A stretch of DNA of 64,000 bases. Source: Trinickia dinghuensis. Lineage in GTDB: Bacteria; Pseudomonadota; Gammaproteobacteria; Burkholderiales; Burkholderiaceae. Under the pieces are notes generated by a model. The model had not been told where the DNA came from. It saw nothing but the letters and a program-made list of their open reading frames with translations, and did no database searches. The stretch is taken from assembly GCF_003367175.1 (NCBI RefSeq), contig NZ_QRGA01000008.1, positions 330,942-394,941 on the forward strand, in the 5' to 3' direction. The translations under genes and the position numbers were made by a program. The first letter of the stretch is position 1. Each line of letters begins with the position of its first letter. This document shows positions 34,846-45,443 of this stretch, one piece after another.

Positions 34846-35427
34846 TCAGTGTAGCGGTTTCAGTTGATCCAGGGCCAGATTGAGCTTCAGCACGTTCACG
34901 CGCGGCTCGCCGAGCACGCCCCATTGCCGCCCGGAGGTGTTCCGCGCGATCAGCGTGTCGACTTGGCCGGCGTTCAAGCCTCGCGCCTTGGCCACGCGTG
35001 ACGATTGATAGGCTGCCGCGGCCGGCGAGATATCGGGATCCAAGCCGCTGGCAGAGGACGTGACGAGATCGACCGGGACCGGCAGCGTATTCTTCGGATC
35101 CGCATCGTGCAGCGCGCTCAAGCGCCCTTTCACTTCGTCGGCGAGCGCCGGGTTCGTCGGGCCCAGGTTCGAGCCACCCGAGTTCTGGGCGTTATAAGGA
35201 TTCGGCGTCGTCGCGGACAGACGGCCCCAGAAGTAGCCGGGCGCGTCGAATTGCTGTCCGATCAGCTCGGAGCCGACCGCCTTGCCGTCTTTCTCGATCA
35301 AGCTGCCGTTCGCTCGATGCGGAAAGACGGCCTGGCCGATCGCCGTGACGACGACCGGATAGACGATGCCCGTGACCACCGTCAATGCGGCAAACAGCAC
35401 CAGCACGGGTCTCAGCAGATTTTTCAT
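34846..35427 (-). CDS. kdpC: KdpC potassium-transporting ATPase subunit C
   Basis: KdpC (193 aa) is the single-pass inner-membrane subunit that stabilises nucleotide binding by KdpB. One N-terminal membrane helix ([20 protein letters not shown]) is followed by the periplasmic domain with family motifs [15 protein letters not shown] and [18 protein letters not shown] 35427 ([11 protein letters not shown]) fits the family start. A 121-base gap separates it from kdpB. Confidence 0.95.
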   Translation of the reverse strand: MKNLLRPVLVLFAALTVVTGIVYPVVVTAIGQAVFPHRANGSLIEKDGKAVGSELIGQQFDAPGYFWGRLSATTPNPYNAQNSGGSNLGPTNPALADEVKGRLSALHDADPKNTLPVPVDLVTSSASGLDPDISPAAAAYQSSRVAKARGLNAGQVDTLIARNTSGRQWGVLGEPRVNVLKLNLALDQLKPLH

Positions 35428-35548
35428 GGTCGTTCGATTCAAACAAATGATGTTCCAAGAGGGCCCGCCCATTCGGCCGGATCGCTTCCGATCGCCGGCC
35501 GGGCCCGCGATAGCTACCGTCGAGCGAGGATCAAGTTCAAACCTAAAA

Positions 35549-37678
35549 TCAAGCCCAGCCCATCGCCGTGATCAGCATGTCGATCAGCTTGATGAACGGG
35601 AACGGCAGCAGGATGCCCCCGAGACCGTAGATCAGCAGATTGCGGCGCAACAGCGACGCGGCGCCGAGCGCGCGGTACTTCACGCCCTTCAACGCGAGCG
35701 GGATCAAGAAGACGATGATCAGCGCGTTGAAGATCACGGCCGACAGGATCGCCGACGCCGGCGAGTGCAGGTGCATGATGTCGAGCACGCGCAATTGCGG
35801 ATATGTCGTCGCGAATGCCGCCGGGATGATGGCGAAGTACTTGGCCACGTCGTTGGCGATCGAGAACGTGGTCAACGAGCCGCGCGTCATCAGCATCTGC
35901 TTGCCGATTTCGACGATTTCGATGAGCTTCGTCGGATTCGAGTCGAGGTCGACCATGTTGCCGGCCTCTTTCGCCGCCTGCGTACCCGTGTTCATCGCAA
36001 CTGCCACGTCGGCCTGTGCGAGCGCCGGCGCATCGTTGGTGCCGTCGCCCGTCATCGCGACGAGGCGGCCTTCCGACTGATGCGTGCGGATCATCTTCAG
36101 CTTCGCTTCCGGCGTCGCTTCGGCAAGGAAATCGTCGACACCCGCCTCCGCCGCGATCGCGGCGGCCGTCAGCCGATTGTCGCCCGTGATCATCACCGTC
36201 TTGATGCCCATCTTGCGCAACTCGGCGAAACGCTCCTTGATGCCGCCCTTGACGATGTCCTTCAGCTCGATCACACCTAGAACGCGCGCCACGCCGCTCG
36301 CCTTCTCGGCCACGACGAGCGGCGTGCTACCGCGGCGCGCGACGTCGTCGACGGCCTTCATCACTTCTTGCGGGTAGCGGCCGCCGTTGTCTTCGACGTA
36401 CGCCTTCACCGCGCTCGAGGCTCCTTTTCGGATCTCGCGGTTGGGCAGATCGACGCCGCTCATCCGCGTTTGCGCGGTGAAGGCGAGAAAGATCGCGTTC
36501 AACGCGTGCATGTCGCGTTCACGAATGTTGAAACGCTGCTTCGCCAGCACGACGATGCTGCGGCCTTCCGGCGTTTCGTCGGCCAGCGACGACAGTTGCG
36601 CCGCATCGGCCAGCGCCTCTTCCGTGACGCCGGGCGCCGGCACGAATGCCGATGCCTGCCGGTTGCCGAGCGTAATCGTGCCCGTCTTGTCCAGCAGCAG
36701 CACGTCGACGTCGCCGGCTGCTTCCACGGCACGGCCCGACGTGGCGATGACGTTCGCCTGCATCATCCGGCTCATGCCCGCCACGCCGATCGCCGACAGC
36801 AAGCCGCCGATCGTCGTCGGAATCAGGCAGACGAGCAGCGCGACGAGCGCCGTGATCGTCACGACGTGGCCCGCCTTGGCGGCGGCCACCGAGAAGATCG
36901 AGAACGGGAGCAGCGTGGCAGTCGCGAACAGCAGCACGAGCGTCAGCGCCACGAGCAGAATCGTCAGCGCGATTTCGTTCGGAGTCTTTTGACGCTTGGC
37001 GCCCTCCACCATCGCGATCATGCGGTCGAGAAACGCCTCGCCGGGGTTCACGCTCACGCGCACGACGATCCAGTCCGACAGCACGCGCGTGCCGCCCGTC
37101 ACCGACGAGAAGTCGCCGCCCGATTCGCGGATGACCGGCGCCGATTCGCCCGTGATCGCCGATTCGTCGACGGAAGCGACGCCGTCGATGACTTCGCCGT
37201 CGGCCGGAATCGTGTCGCCGGATTCGATCAGCACGACGTCGCCCTTGCGCAGATCGGTGGACGTGACGAGCAGGACCGGCGCCTTCGGATGCGGCTCGTT
37301 CAGCTTCTTCGCCATCACGTTGTGCTTTGCGCTGCGAAGCGATGCGGCTTGGGCCTTCGAACGCCCTTCCGCGAGCGCTTCGGCGAAGTTCGCGAACAGC
37401 ACCGTGAACCAGAGCCACAGCGAGACGGCAAGAATGAACCCCGCCGGGGCCTCGGCCTGGCCCGCGAGCGCCGCGATCCAGAGGATCGTGGTCAGAATGC
37501 TGCCGATGTAGACGCAGAACATCACCGGGTTGCGCAACTGCGTGCGCGGCCCGAGCTTCTTGAACGCATCGACGATCGCGGGCTTCACGAGCGCCGGGTC
37601 GAACATCGACCGCGCGGCGTTACGTGCCTGCCCGAGATTGTCGGGGCGATGGACAGGCGGTTGAGTGACAGTAGTCAT
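35549..37678 (-). CDS. kdpB: KdpB potassium-transporting P-type ATPase subunit
   Basis: KdpB (709 aa) is the catalytic P-type ATPase of the Kdp pump. The phosphorylation motif [13 protein letters not shown], the TGES motif ([12 protein letters not shown]) and the hinge [16 protein letters not shown] are all intact. The Kdp-type regulatory serine lies in the TGES region. Length matches the family. It lies between kdpA and kdpC in the expected order. Confidence 0.97.
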   Translation of the reverse strand: MTTVTQPPVHRPDNLGQARNAARSMFDPALVKPAIVDAFKKLGPRTQLRNPVMFCVYIGSILTTILWIAALAGQAEAPAGFILAVSLWLWFTVLFANFAEALAEGRSKAQAASLRSAKHNVMAKKLNEPHPKAPVLLVTSTDLRKGDVVLIESGDTIPADGEVIDGVASVDESAITGESAPVIRESGGDFSSVTGGTRVLSDWIVVRVSVNPGEAFLDRMIAMVEGAKRQKTPNEIALTILLVALTLVLLFATATLLPFSIFSVAAAKAGHVVTITALVALLVCLIPTTIGGLLSAIGVAGMSRMMQANVIATSGRAVEAAGDVDVLLLDKTGTITLGNRQASAFVPAPGVTEEALADAAQLSSLADETPEGRSIVVLAKQRFNIRERDMHALNAIFLAFTAQTRMSGVDLPNREIRKGASSAVKAYVEDNGGRYPQEVMKAVDDVARRGSTPLVVAEKASGVARVLGVIELKDIVKGGIKERFAELRKMGIKTVMITGDNRLTAAAIAAEAGVDDFLAEATPEAKLKMIRTHQSEGRLVAMTGDGTNDAPALAQADVAVAMNTGTQAAKEAGNMVDLDSNPTKLIEIVEIGKQMLMTRGSLTTFSIANDVAKYFAIIPAAFATTYPQLRVLDIMHLHSPASAILSAVIFNALIIVFLIPLALKGVKYRALGAASLLRRNLLIYGLGGILLPFPFIKLIDMLITAMGWA

Positions 37679-37691
37679 GCTTTCCTCGAAA

Positions 37692-39497
37692 TCAATGACC
37701 CGAGATCATCGTGAGATGTTCGGCGACGGGGCCGAGCGCCAATGCCGGCACGTAAGTGAGGGCGCCCACGAGCACGAGCGTGCCGAGCAGCAGCACGACG
37801 AACAGCGGCCCATGGGTCGGCAGCGTGCCGGAGGTCGCGGCGATGCGCTTCTTGTTCGCGAGCGAACCGGCGATGGCGAGCACCGGCACGATCGTGCCGA
37901 AGCGGCCGAACCACATGGCGATTGCCAGCAGCACGTTGTAGAACGGCGTATTCACCGAGAGCCCCGCAAACGCGCTGCCGTTGTTGTTGGCGGCGGAACT
38001 GAACGCGTAAAGGATCTCGGAGAAACCGTGCGCTCCCGGATTCGCGATGCCTCCCGTGCCGAGGGGCGTCAATACAGCGATCGAGGTCCCGACGAGCACG
38101 AGGAACGGCGTCAACAGAATCGCGATCGAGACCATCTTCATTTCGTACGACTCGATCTTCTTGCCGACGTACTCGGGCGTGCGGCCGATCATCAGGCCTG
38201 CGACGAAGACGGCCAGCAGCGCGAACACGAGCATCCCGTACAGGCCTGAGCCGACACCGCCGAAGATGACCTCGCCGAGCTGAATCAGCAGCATCGGAAC
38301 GAGACCGCCGAGGGGGGTGAGCGAGTCGTGCATGGCATCCACGGCGCCGCAAGACGCAGCCGTCGTCGCGACCGTGAAGATGCCCGTCTGCGCGATGCCG
38401 AAGCGTACTTCCTTGCCTTCCGCGTTGCCGCCCGGCTGCAGAGCCGTCGCGCTCTGATCGACGTGCAGCGACGTAAACAGCGGATTGCCGGCTTGCTCGG
38501 CGGAAATCTCTCCCCAGCACGCGATGGAGAACGCGATCGTCATCGCAGCCAGCACGGCATAGCCTTGGCGGCGATCGCCGACCATCCGGCCGAACACGAC
38601 GCACAGCCCTGCCGGAATGATCAGGATCGACAGAATCTGCACGAAGTTCGACAGCGGCGTCGGGTTCTCGTACGGGTGCGCGGAGTTGGCGTTGAAGAAG
38701 CCGCCGCCGTTCGTGCCGAGCATCTTGATCGCTTCCTGCGAGGCAACGGGGCCCATCGCGATCGTCTGCTTGTCGGCCTTCGCGTCCTGCATGACCGGAT
38801 TGCCCTTCGCATCCTTCACCGGGTTGCCTTGCGCGTCGGTCTTTTGCACTTGATACGTCGTGACCTGCAACGTCGGCACGTCCTGATACGACTTGAAGTT
38901 CTGAATCGCGCCTTGACTGATGAACACCAGCGCGATGATCGTCGCGAGCGGCGCAAGAATGTAGAGCGTGATGCGCGTGAGATCGACCCAAAAGTTGCCG
39001 ATCGTCTGCACGGTATGACGCGCGAAGCCGCGAATCAGCGCGATGACGACGGCAATACCCGTCGCCGCGGACAAGAAGTTCTGCACGGACAAGCCGGCCA
39101 TCTGCGTCAAATAGCTGACGGTCGCCTCGGGCGTATAGTCCTGCCAGTTCGTGTTCGTCACGAAGCTGACGGCCGTATCGAAGGCCGCGTCGGGCGTCAT
39201 CGGTCCAAACGCCTGCGGGTTGGCGGGCAGCCACTGCTGCAGACGCAGAAAGCCGTATACGGCCAGTGCGCCCAGTGCATTGAACAGCAGCACCGCGATC
39301 GCATAGTGCTTCCACGACATTTCGGCGTTCGCATCGACGCCGGCGATCTTGTAGAGCAGCCGCTCGATTGCACTGAGCTTGCGCACGACGACGGACGAGC
39401 CGTCGAGCACGGACGTCATGTACCGGCCGACCGGGAAGGCCAGCGCGATCAATACGACGATGAACAGAGCGGTTTGAAGAAAGTTATTGGCGTTCAT
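37692..39497 (-). CDS. kdpA: KdpA potassium-binding channel subunit
   Basis: KdpA (601 aa) is the potassium-selective channel-like subunit with ten membrane helices. Selectivity-filter segments appear as [41 protein letters not shown] and [15 protein letters not shown] 39497 has GAGG upstream and overlaps the kdpF stop (ATGA), so translation is coupled. It is slightly longer than E. coli KdpA because of a loop around residues 215-245. Confidence 0.97.
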   Translation of the reverse strand: MNANNFLQTALFIVVLIALAFPVGRYMTSVLDGSSVVVRKLSAIERLLYKIAGVDANAEMSWKHYAIAVLLFNALGALAVYGFLRLQQWLPANPQAFGPMTPDAAFDTAVSFVTNTNWQDYTPEATVSYLTQMAGLSVQNFLSAATGIAVVIALIRGFARHTVQTIGNFWVDLTRITLYILAPLATIIALVFISQGAIQNFKSYQDVPTLQVTTYQVQKTDAQGNPVKDAKGNPVMQDAKADKQTIAMGPVASQEAIKMLGTNGGGFFNANSAHPYENPTPLSNFVQILSILIIPAGLCVVFGRMVGDRRQGYAVLAAMTIAFSIACWGEISAEQAGNPLFTSLHVDQSATALQPGGNAEGKEVRFGIAQTGIFTVATTAASCGAVDAMHDSLTPLGGLVPMLLIQLGEVIFGGVGSGLYGMLVFALLAVFVAGLMIGRTPEYVGKKIESYEMKMVSIAILLTPFLVLVGTSIAVLTPLGTGGIANPGAHGFSEILYAFSSAANNNGSAFAGLSVNTPFYNVLLAIAMWFGRFGTIVPVLAIAGSLANKKRIAATSGTLPTHGPLFVVLLLGTLVLVGALTYVPALALGPVAEHLTMISGH

Positions 39498-39589
39498 TCG
39501 AGGTCCTCCGCGCGCAGCAGCGCGTAGACGAGGTACGCCAGCAAAAGCAGCGTCGAAGCTCCAGCGAGCCACAGCATCCAGGCAATCAC
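39494..39589 (-). CDS. kdpF: KdpF small subunit
   Basis: This 31-residue single-helix peptide (GTG start; ALLRAEDLE at the end) stabilises the KdpFABC complex in the membrane. The hydrophobic core [14 protein letters not shown] and the C-terminal pattern YALLRAE are typical of KdpF. It overlaps the preceding small gene by 4 bases and kdpA by 4. Confidence 0.88.
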   Translation of the reverse strand: MIAWMLWLAGASTLLLLAYLVYALLRAEDLE

Positions 39590-39693
39590 GGCCGACCTCC
39601 CGGTCCGCGGCCGCGCAGCTTTTCGCAGCCGGCCGTCAGCGCCACGCATAGCCCCAAGAAAATGGCTATGCCGACTAAATAAATGAAGTCCAT
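39586..39693 (-). CDS. 35-aa membrane peptide at the head of the kdp operon
   Basis: The ATG at 39693 is preceded by GGAGAACACC, a good ribosome site. The peptide has one hydrophobic helix ([20 protein letters not shown]) and a basic tail ([12 protein letters not shown]). It overlaps kdpF by 4 bases (GTGA), so it is translated as part of the operon. Similar tiny genes occur before kdpF in other Proteobacteria. Its role is not known to me; a second small Kdp subunit or assembly factor is an inference. Confidence 0.6.
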   Translation of the reverse strand: MDFIYLVGIAIFLGLCVALTAGCEKLRGRGPGGRP

Positions 39694-39826
39694 TTTGGTG
39701 TTCTCCCGTAGCGGATCAGGACAGCCTGGAGCGTAGAGGAGATCGCGTAAACGCCACGATAAGAGTGATGGGGGGCGTGTAAAAAACGCGTAAACGAGAG
39801 GCTTCGCGGGACGCTCGAACGAAAAA

Positions 39827-39867
39827 AGCCCGAAACGTAGACGGATTCCCGTCTCTCGTTTCAGGCT
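39827..39867 (-). terminator. Rho-independent terminator (minus strand)
   Basis: A two-part stem (AGCC-C-GAAACG with CGTTTC-A-GGCT, and an inner AGACGG/CCGTCT) is followed on the minus strand by a run of six T at 39827-39822. It would end transcription of the remnant gene just upstream and shield the kdp operon. Confidence 0.75.
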
Positions 39868-39903
39868 CCGCATCGCCAGCGCCGAGGCGCTATCGCACCG
39901 AAA

Positions 39904-40090
39904 TCAAACGTCCGCGTGCTGCTGGACGAAGCTTTGGAACGTCCCGTACGTCGGCTGAATCGGCGCCAGATTGTCGAGCACGATACCGTACGTATCGTCT
40001 CCGCTCGTCAGCTCGTAGTACATCACCGACTCGATTTGGCCGGTCTTGTCGGCACTTTCAGGCTTCCGGGCCGCAACGTGCGCCCATGCC
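39904..40090 (-). pseudogene. C-terminal remnant of an unknown protein
   Basis: An open minus-strand frame of about 60 codons ends at a TGA (39906-39904). It reads ADKTGQIESVMYYELTSGDD and continues to TFQSFVQQHADV. The composition and following terminator suggest the true end of a longer protein, perhaps a secreted or glycosidase-like enzyme. No upstream part or start is present; upstream sequence merges into the coiled-coil gene leader. The identity is uncertain. Confidence 0.4.
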
Positions 40091-40112
40091 GAACCCGGCG
40101 ACCACGAACGCG

Positions 40113-40152
40113 ATCGAGTCGCCTCGATATCGCCTACGAATTGGAACCAAAA
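40113..40152 (+). repeat. Leader motif shared with 45711-45746
   Basis: A motif with TTGGAACC near its 5' end and GTTACTCATGC at its 3' end occurs here, about 120 bases before the first coiled-coil gene. A similar copy lies about 120 bases before the second. The spacing between the two ends is nearly the same. It may be a shared regulatory leader or a trace of duplication. Confidence 0.55.
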
Positions 40153-40271
40153 AGCGCTAGGCGTTACTCATGCCAAAGAATCAACCGCCATTGCCCCATG
40201 TCTCGGAACCGATCGGCTCCGGGGAAAGCGGCGGCGAAATCGAGATCCGGACCTGTACGAGAGCGGAAGCA

Positions 40272-40694
40272 ATGAGCACCCCGACACGAGACGAATTCGA
40301 CGCACGCATCGAAGCCATCGAATCACGAATGGATGCGCGGGTCGCTGCGATAGGCGCGAGGTTGGATGCCTATACGGCGCTTGCCGAAGAAAGGCTGCAG
40401 CGTTTCGTGGTCATGTCCGCCGAGCGCGACAGGCGGCTGGACGAGCGCGACAAGCGGCTGGACGAGCGCGATAAGCGGCTCGAACTGCAATTCCAACAAG
40501 CCACTGCCGCGGCACAAAGCGCCTCTAATCTCAAATCTCACATGTGGCTAGCCGCATCGACGGTCATCGTTGCTGTAATAGGAACCGTCGTCGCAGCCTA
40601 CTACGCAACACAATCGTCGCACCTAGGCATCGCTCAGACGGTGATTTCGGCATTCCAGCAAGGCCAACAAACTCAGGCGCCGTTAAAGGAGTAG
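40272..40694 (+). CDS. Membrane-anchored coiled-coil protein A (heptad repeats)
   Basis: This 140-aa protein has an N-terminal family segment (MSTPTRDEFDARIEAIESRM), a coiled coil with three tandem 7-residue repeats of the type ERDKRLD (40422-40484), one membrane helix (MWLAASTVIVAVIGTVVAAYY), and a conserved tail (QTVISAFQQGQQT). It is a paralogue of the gene at 45864. Related proteins are common in Burkholderia, but I know of no function. AGCGGAAG precedes the ATG. It is convergent with the response-regulator gene. Confidence 0.75.
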   Translation: MSTPTRDEFDARIEAIESRMDARVAAIGARLDAYTALAEERLQRFVVMSAERDRRLDERDKRLDERDKRLELQFQQATAAAQSASNLKSHMWLAASTVIVAVIGTVVAAYYATQSSHLGIAQTVISAFQQGQQTQAPLKE

Positions 40695-40746
40695 CGTGTT
40701 CGAGCGAGCCGGATATCGATACGATCCACGCCCGCGCCTACCCTTG

Positions 40747-42132
40747 CTACTCGTTGCCGGTCGTCTCTCCGCCTTCGCTCTGCGCATCGCGCGCAACGAT
40801 CTTGAGCTGTCGAAGCTTGTGATAAAGCGTTTTCTTCGGCATGCCCAGCTCCACGCTGGCATCCGCCACGCTCCCATTGTGCCGCCGCAGCATGTCCTCG
40901 ATCAGCATGCGCTCGAAGTAAGCCAACTGCTGCGCCAGCGTTCCGGTTTTGCCACCGGCGCCACTGCCGCCGCCGCTCGCGCCGAGCAGCGTGTCGCCCG
41001 TCAGTCCGAGCACGAACCTGTCCGCCACGTTCTGCAGTTCGCGCACGTTGCCCGGCCACTGATGCGTCATCAATTCGGACACCTGAGATGCCGACACGAT
41101 CGGAGCGGGCTGCTCGAATTTGCGCGCGGCCGCGAGCACGAAATGTTCGAAGAGCAGAGGCACGTCTTCGCGGCGCTCCCTCAACGGGGGTAGTTCGATT
41201 TGCGCGACGTTGAGCCGGTAAAGCAAATCGGCGCGAAAGCGCCCATCGGCTGACAACTCCGCCAGATCGGCCTTGGACGCCGCCACCACCCTGCAGTCGA
41301 CCGGAATCGGCTCGTTCGCGCCCAGCCGCTCGACCACGCGCTCCTGCAATACCCGCAGCATCTTGATCTGGAGCGAAACCGGCATCGTTTCGATCTCGTC
41401 GAGAAAGAGCGTCCCGCCGTCGGCCCACTCGACCTTGCCCACCCGCTTCTTGATCGCTCCGGTAAAGGCACCGGCTTCGTGACCGAACAGTTCGCTTTCG
41501 AAAATCTGCTCCGGCAAACCGCCGCAGTTGAGCGCGACGAAATGCCGGTCGCGGCGCCCGCCGAAGTCGTGCAGGCTGCGTGCAATCAGTTCCTTGCCGG
41601 TACCGGTCTCGCCCGTAATCAGCACCGATACGGACGTGCCGGCAAGCCGGAGAATCTTCTTGCGCACCTCGGCCATCGCCGGCGACTTGCCGAGCACGAG
41701 CGCTTCGATTCCCTGCCAGTTATCGAGCGCGGCGCGCAGACCCTGCACTTCGAGCGTCAGACGACGCTTTTCGACCGCACGAGCGACCCTGCCGGCGATG
41801 TGATCGGATGAAAACGGCTTCTCGATGAAGTCGTAGGCGCCAACCTGCATGGCACCGACAGCAGTCGAAATATCCGCGTGCCCGCTGATCAGGACCACGG
41901 GGATCTGAGGATCGATCTCGAGCACGCCCGCAAGCAGCTGCATCCCGTCCATGCCCGGCATCTTCAGATCCGACACGACCACGAGCGGCGCGCCCGGTGC
42001 GACTTGCGAAAGGGCCTCGCTCGCCGACTCGTACGCGGCTACCGGATATCCCGCCAATGCAACAGCCTGCTCGACGCCAACGCGGACGTTCTCGTCGTCC
42101 TCCACGACCAACACTCGAATCTCATCTTCCAT
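40747..42132 (-). CDS. NtrC-type sigma-54 activator (DctD-like)
   Basis: This 461-aa response regulator has a receiver domain (phosphoacceptor D in VVSDLKMPGMDG), a sigma-54 AAA+ domain with Walker A GETGTGKELIA and the GAFTGA loop that contacts sigma-54, and a C-terminal Fis-type helix-turn-helix (ASVELGMPKKTLYHKL). It overlaps the sensor gene by 11 bases. It resembles DctD, but the neighbouring transporter is of the 2-hydroxycarboxylate family, whose gene has a sigma-54 promoter, so that is the probable target. Confidence 0.92.
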   Translation of the reverse strand: MEDEIRVLVVEDDENVRVGVEQAVALAGYPVAAYESASEALSQVAPGAPLVVVSDLKMPGMDGMQLLAGVLEIDPQIPVVLISGHADISTAVGAMQVGAYDFIEKPFSSDHIAGRVARAVEKRRLTLEVQGLRAALDNWQGIEALVLGKSPAMAEVRKKILRLAGTSVSVLITGETGTGKELIARSLHDFGGRRDRHFVALNCGGLPEQIFESELFGHEAGAFTGAIKKRVGKVEWADGGTLFLDEIETMPVSLQIKMLRVLQERVVERLGANEPIPVDCRVVAASKADLAELSADGRFRADLLYRLNVAQIELPPLRERREDVPLLFEHFVLAAARKFEQPAPIVSASQVSELMTHQWPGNVRELQNVADRFVLGLTGDTLLGASGGGSGAGGKTGTLAQQLAYFERMLIEDMLRRHNGSVADASVELGMPKKTLYHKLRQLKIVARDAQSEGGETTGNE

Positions 42133-44005
42133 GTTCCGCCCTGAGCGACGTCGCCGCCGCAAATTCAATACTGAATCGTGCTCCGCCGTCCTCGCGGTTC
42201 GCGCCCTGGATCTTCGCCCCCAACCCCTCCAAGATGCGCGACGTAATCGCGAGGCCCAGACCCAGCCCCTGGCCTCTCGGTTTGGTCGTGACGAACGGCT
42301 CGAACAGGTGTGCGAGCACTTCCGGCGCAATGCCGCTCCCGCTGTCCTCGATCGTGAACAGCACGCGGCCCGGATGTCGGTCCGACGGTGCCGCCTCGAT
42401 GCGGATGATGCGCTGCTCGGCATCGCGAATCGCATCGAGAGCATTGCCGAGCAGATTGACGATCACTTGCTGCAGCTGGCTCGATTCCGCGCACACCATC
42501 GTACCCGGCGGTATGTTCACGTCGAGCCGCACCGCCTCGTCGCGAATCCGTGTCTCGTACATGAGTCGCGCGTGAGCGACGACTTCGCCCAGCGAAACGG
42601 CCACTCGCTCGACATCCGGCTTGCGGGCGAAGGCTTTCAGCTCGCTCGTCAGCACCGCCATGCTTTCGACCAGACGCGCGATGCGCGCCAAATTGGAGAT
42701 GGCTTGCGCCGGCTGATCGCGCTCGAAGAACGTGCGCGCGTTGTCGCACAGCGTTCTGATCGCGACGAGCGGCTGATTGATCTCGTGCGTGAGCCCCGCC
42801 GCCATTTGCCCAAGCACCGCGAGCTTGCCCGCATGCACGACCTCCTGCTGCGAATCGCGCAGGCGCTGCTCGGTCGATTCGCGCTCCAGGATTTCACGCT
42901 GCATTCTTTCGTTGGCGGCCGTCAGCGCCGCGGTACGCTGCGCGACCGTCAACTCCAGTTGGTCGTTTGCGCGGCGCAGGGCATCTTGCGACTTGAGCTT
43001 CTCCGCAATTGTCCTGCGGCGCTGGCCCGCATACAGCCCATAGAGCGCGGCGATCAGGAAGGCGCCGGTCACGAACGCGACGGCGAGATGCTCCTGCCGA
43101 TAAGCACCCGCGATGCCCTGCAGCACCATCAACGAATCGCCTGCTTCCGGCAGAGGCCGCGATACGACGAGATACTCGGCGCCGCGGCCGGGCGCGCGCC
43201 AATCGGGAAAGCGCCCGAGCCATGCCGTGCGGCTCCACTCATCCACTCGGCGATACGGCAAAGGATCGACGGCGCGGCCGGCGTATTGCTGCGAAGCTTC
43301 AATCGCGCGTTGCCGCTGCGCGGTAATGGGCCGCATCGACGTGAACTTCCACCCGGGCACGGTCGAGATGACGATCACCCCGTTGCCGTCGACCACCATG
43401 GCGGCTTCGTCCGGCATTCGCCATGCCGATTCGAGCGCATCGACGCTGATCTTGACCGCCACCGCCCCCGTTGCCGCCCCCGCGTCCCGCACCGCGCTCG
43501 CGAAGTACAAGCCGGGCATCCCCGTGTTGGTGCCGATGCCGAAAAAGCGCCCCGTCCCGCTCGCGAGCGCATCCTTGAAATACGGCCGATACGAGACGTT
43601 GGTGCCGATGAAGCTGCGCGCCTGATTCCAGTTGCTGGCCGCGATCACGGAACCTTCGCGATCGATCACGTAAGTGGCGAGGCTGCCGGTGTCGCGATTG
43701 ACTGCTTCGAGATAGGCGTTCACCGCATGCAGCGACTCGGGCGGAGCGTGAGGCGCCGCCAGCAATGCCCGAACGCTGTCCTGACGGGCGACGATGGAGG
43801 GCGTCGTCTCGAAGCGATTCAATTCGCTTTTCAAGCTGGCCGCGTAGAGGTCGAGCCGATGCTCGCCCGCCTCCGCCAGTGCATCGATTGCGCGATCCCA
43901 CGTGAATTCGGCGGCAGCCGCGGCCGCACCGAAGTACAGAACCGCCGCCGCCGCCCATCCCCAGAACCGTTTGCTCGTTATGCTCGTACGCAACTTCGCC
44001 CTCAT
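42122..44005 (-). CDS. DctB-like sensor histidine kinase
   Basis: This 627-aa kinase has two membrane helices (about residues 13-32 and 300-325) enclosing a periplasmic double-PAS/Cache domain of the DctB type (SYRPYFKDALASGTGRFFGIG). A coiled coil, the phosphoacceptor His in GLTHEINQPLVAI and an ATP-binding domain (GLGLGLAITSRILEGLG) follow. It would sense an external dicarboxylate or 2-hydroxycarboxylate and phosphorylate the adjacent NtrC-type regulator. It lies downstream of the transporter gene. Confidence 0.9.
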   Translation of the reverse strand: MRAKLRTSITSKRFWGWAAAAVLYFGAAAAAAEFTWDRAIDALAEAGEHRLDLYAASLKSELNRFETTPSIVARQDSVRALLAAPHAPPESLHAVNAYLEAVNRDTGSLATYVIDREGSVIAASNWNQARSFIGTNVSYRPYFKDALASGTGRFFGIGTNTGMPGLYFASAVRDAGAATGAVAVKISVDALESAWRMPDEAAMVVDGNGVIVISTVPGWKFTSMRPITAQRQRAIEASQQYAGRAVDPLPYRRVDEWSRTAWLGRFPDWRAPGRGAEYLVVSRPLPEAGDSLMVLQGIAGAYRQEHLAVAFVTGAFLIAALYGLYAGQRRRTIAEKLKSQDALRRANDQLELTVAQRTAALTAANERMQREILERESTEQRLRDSQQEVVHAGKLAVLGQMAAGLTHEINQPLVAIRTLCDNARTFFERDQPAQAISNLARIARLVESMAVLTSELKAFARKPDVERVAVSLGEVVAHARLMYETRIRDEAVRLDVNIPPGTMVCAESSQLQQVIVNLLGNALDAIRDAEQRIIRIEAAPSDRHPGRVLFTIEDSGSGIAPEVLAHLFEPFVTTKPRGQGLGLGLAITSRILEGLGAKIQGANREDGGARFSIEFAAATSLRAEHGR

Positions 44006-44078
44006 CGATGGACCATGCCGGAAGTCGGAATGTGCATGCGCATTGCAGCGCCATCGCGAGGATCGGCCGGATCGAGCA

Positions 44079-45443
44079 TCAGCCGAAGTGGGCCAGCAAG
44101 ATCAGCGTCAGCGTCACCACGATTGCGCCGCCGATACGCGTGGCGATCTGCGCGAACGGCATCAGTTGCATCCGGTTGGCCGCGGTCAGAATCGCGACAT
44201 CGCCCGTGCCGCCCTGCCCGCTATGGCACGCGTTCACGATCGCCGTATCGATAGGGTACATCTTCAATAGGCGGCCGGCCACGAAGCCCGTGCCCATCAG
44301 CGTCGTCACCGTGGCGACGATCGTGACGGTATTGGCCAGCGTGAAAGCGGCCGTCAATTTGTCCCACGGTGTCATCGCGACGCCGATCGCGAACAGCAGC
44401 GGGTACGTCACGGCGGTCGAGAAGAACTTATAGACGACGAACGCTCCTTCCTGCAGCGGCGGCGACACCGCGCGCGCGAGCTTCACGAGCACCGCGAGGA
44501 ACAGCATGGCGACCGGTGCGGGCAGACCGAACAGATCGCGGCACATCAAGCCGACCAAGTACAGCGTGATGGCGGTGATGCCGGCCGCGGCGATATGCGT
44601 GACGTCGACATGGCCGCGAATCTCCTGCTCGACCGGATCCATTTCGTCGGACTCGCCCACTTGCAGGCGCCCCTGCCCGGTCAGGTGCGGAAAGCGCTTG
44701 CCCAGCATGTCGAGCGCACCGGCCAGAATGATCGCGGTCAGGCTGCCCAGCATGACCGGCGGAAGCACTTGTGCGAACAGTTGACCTTGCGGCAGATGCA
44801 GGATTTCCGAATATCCCACCGACAGCGGGATCGCCCCTTCGCCGACACCGCCCGCCATGATCGGCACGACGATGAAAAGCAGCGTATGGCGCACGCCGAG
44901 CCCGAGCATGGCGCCGACCGCGGTGCCCACGCCTGCCGCGGCAATCGACCCCGCCGCCAGCGGCACGAAGATCTTGAGGAAGCCGCGAATCAGCACGCGC
45001 CGGTCCATGCTCAAGATGCTGCCGACGATGATCGACGCGATGAACAGATAGAGGAAGTTGGTCGATTTGGTGAACTCGACCGTCAGGCCGAGCACCGGCT
45101 TGGGCAGCAGGTGATAGTAGTTGAGCGCCGACGGCACGAAGGTCGCGCAGATCGCGGCGGCGCCGATATTGCGCAGCACCGGCAGGCGCTTGCCGATCTC
45201 GGCGCAGGTAAAGCCGCAGAACGCGAGGACGGCGATCGCCATCGAGATCTCGCCGGGCACCTTTCCCTTGATCGCGAAGGTCGCGATGAGGGCGAGCAAG
45301 ACGAAGTAGATCGGCAGCGGGATGATGCCGATTCGATACTCCATCAGCTTCCACCAGCCTTCAGGCCAGAAGCGGGTTTTATTGGCGGAGCCCGCGGCGG
45401 ATAGGGCTTGCGGATGGCTCGAGGCGGGCGAAGTGGATGGCAA
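44079..45443 (-). CDS. 2-hydroxycarboxylate (citrate/malate) transporter, 2HCT family
   Basis: This 454-aa inner-membrane carrier belongs to the 2HCT family (CitS/CimH/MaeN). The two re-entrant-loop GGxG motifs are present as MAGGVGEGAIPLS and QGGTGDVAIL. About eleven hydrophobic helices are evident. It would import citrate, malate or a related acid with sodium or protons; the specific substrate is not decided by sequence. The likely start is TTG at 45443 with AAGGAG upstream; MEYRIGIIPLP 33 codons later is an alternative. A sigma-54 promoter precedes it. Confidence 0.88.
   Translation of the reverse strand: MPSTSPASSHPQALSAAGSANKTRFWPEGWWKLMEYRIGIIPLPIYFVLLALIATFAIKGKVPGEISMAIAVLAFCGFTCAEIGKRLPVLRNIGAAAICATFVPSALNYYHLLPKPVLGLTVEFTKSTNFLYLFIASIIVGSILSMDRRVLIRGFLKIFVPLAAGSIAAAGVGTAVGAMLGLGVRHTLLFIVVPIMAGGVGEGAIPLSVGYSEILHLPQGQLFAQVLPPVMLGSLTAIILAGALDMLGKRFPHLTGQGRLQVGESDEMDPVEQEIRGHVDVTHIAAAGITAITLYLVGLMCRDLFGLPAPVAMLFLAVLVKLARAVSPPLQEGAFVVYKFFSTAVTYPLLFAIGVAMTPWDKLTAAFTLANTVTIVATVTTLMGTGFVAGRLLKMYPIDTAIVNACHSGQGGTGDVAILTAANRMQLMPFAQIATRIGGAIVVTLTLILLAHFG

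Larger units (their letters stand above)
39694..40271. other. kdp upstream region with gene remnant, terminator and shared leader
   Basis: This 578-base stretch holds the presumed kdp promoter region (about 39694-39820), a long hairpin terminator, the C-terminal remnant of a lost minus-strand gene, and the leader shared with the second coiled-coil gene. I see no intact gene. Confidence 0.6.

Noticed and set aside
40422..40484. Three 21-base direct repeats as a possible CRISPR or integration array
   Set aside because: They are contiguous, in frame, and encode a heptad coiled coil; there are no spacers.
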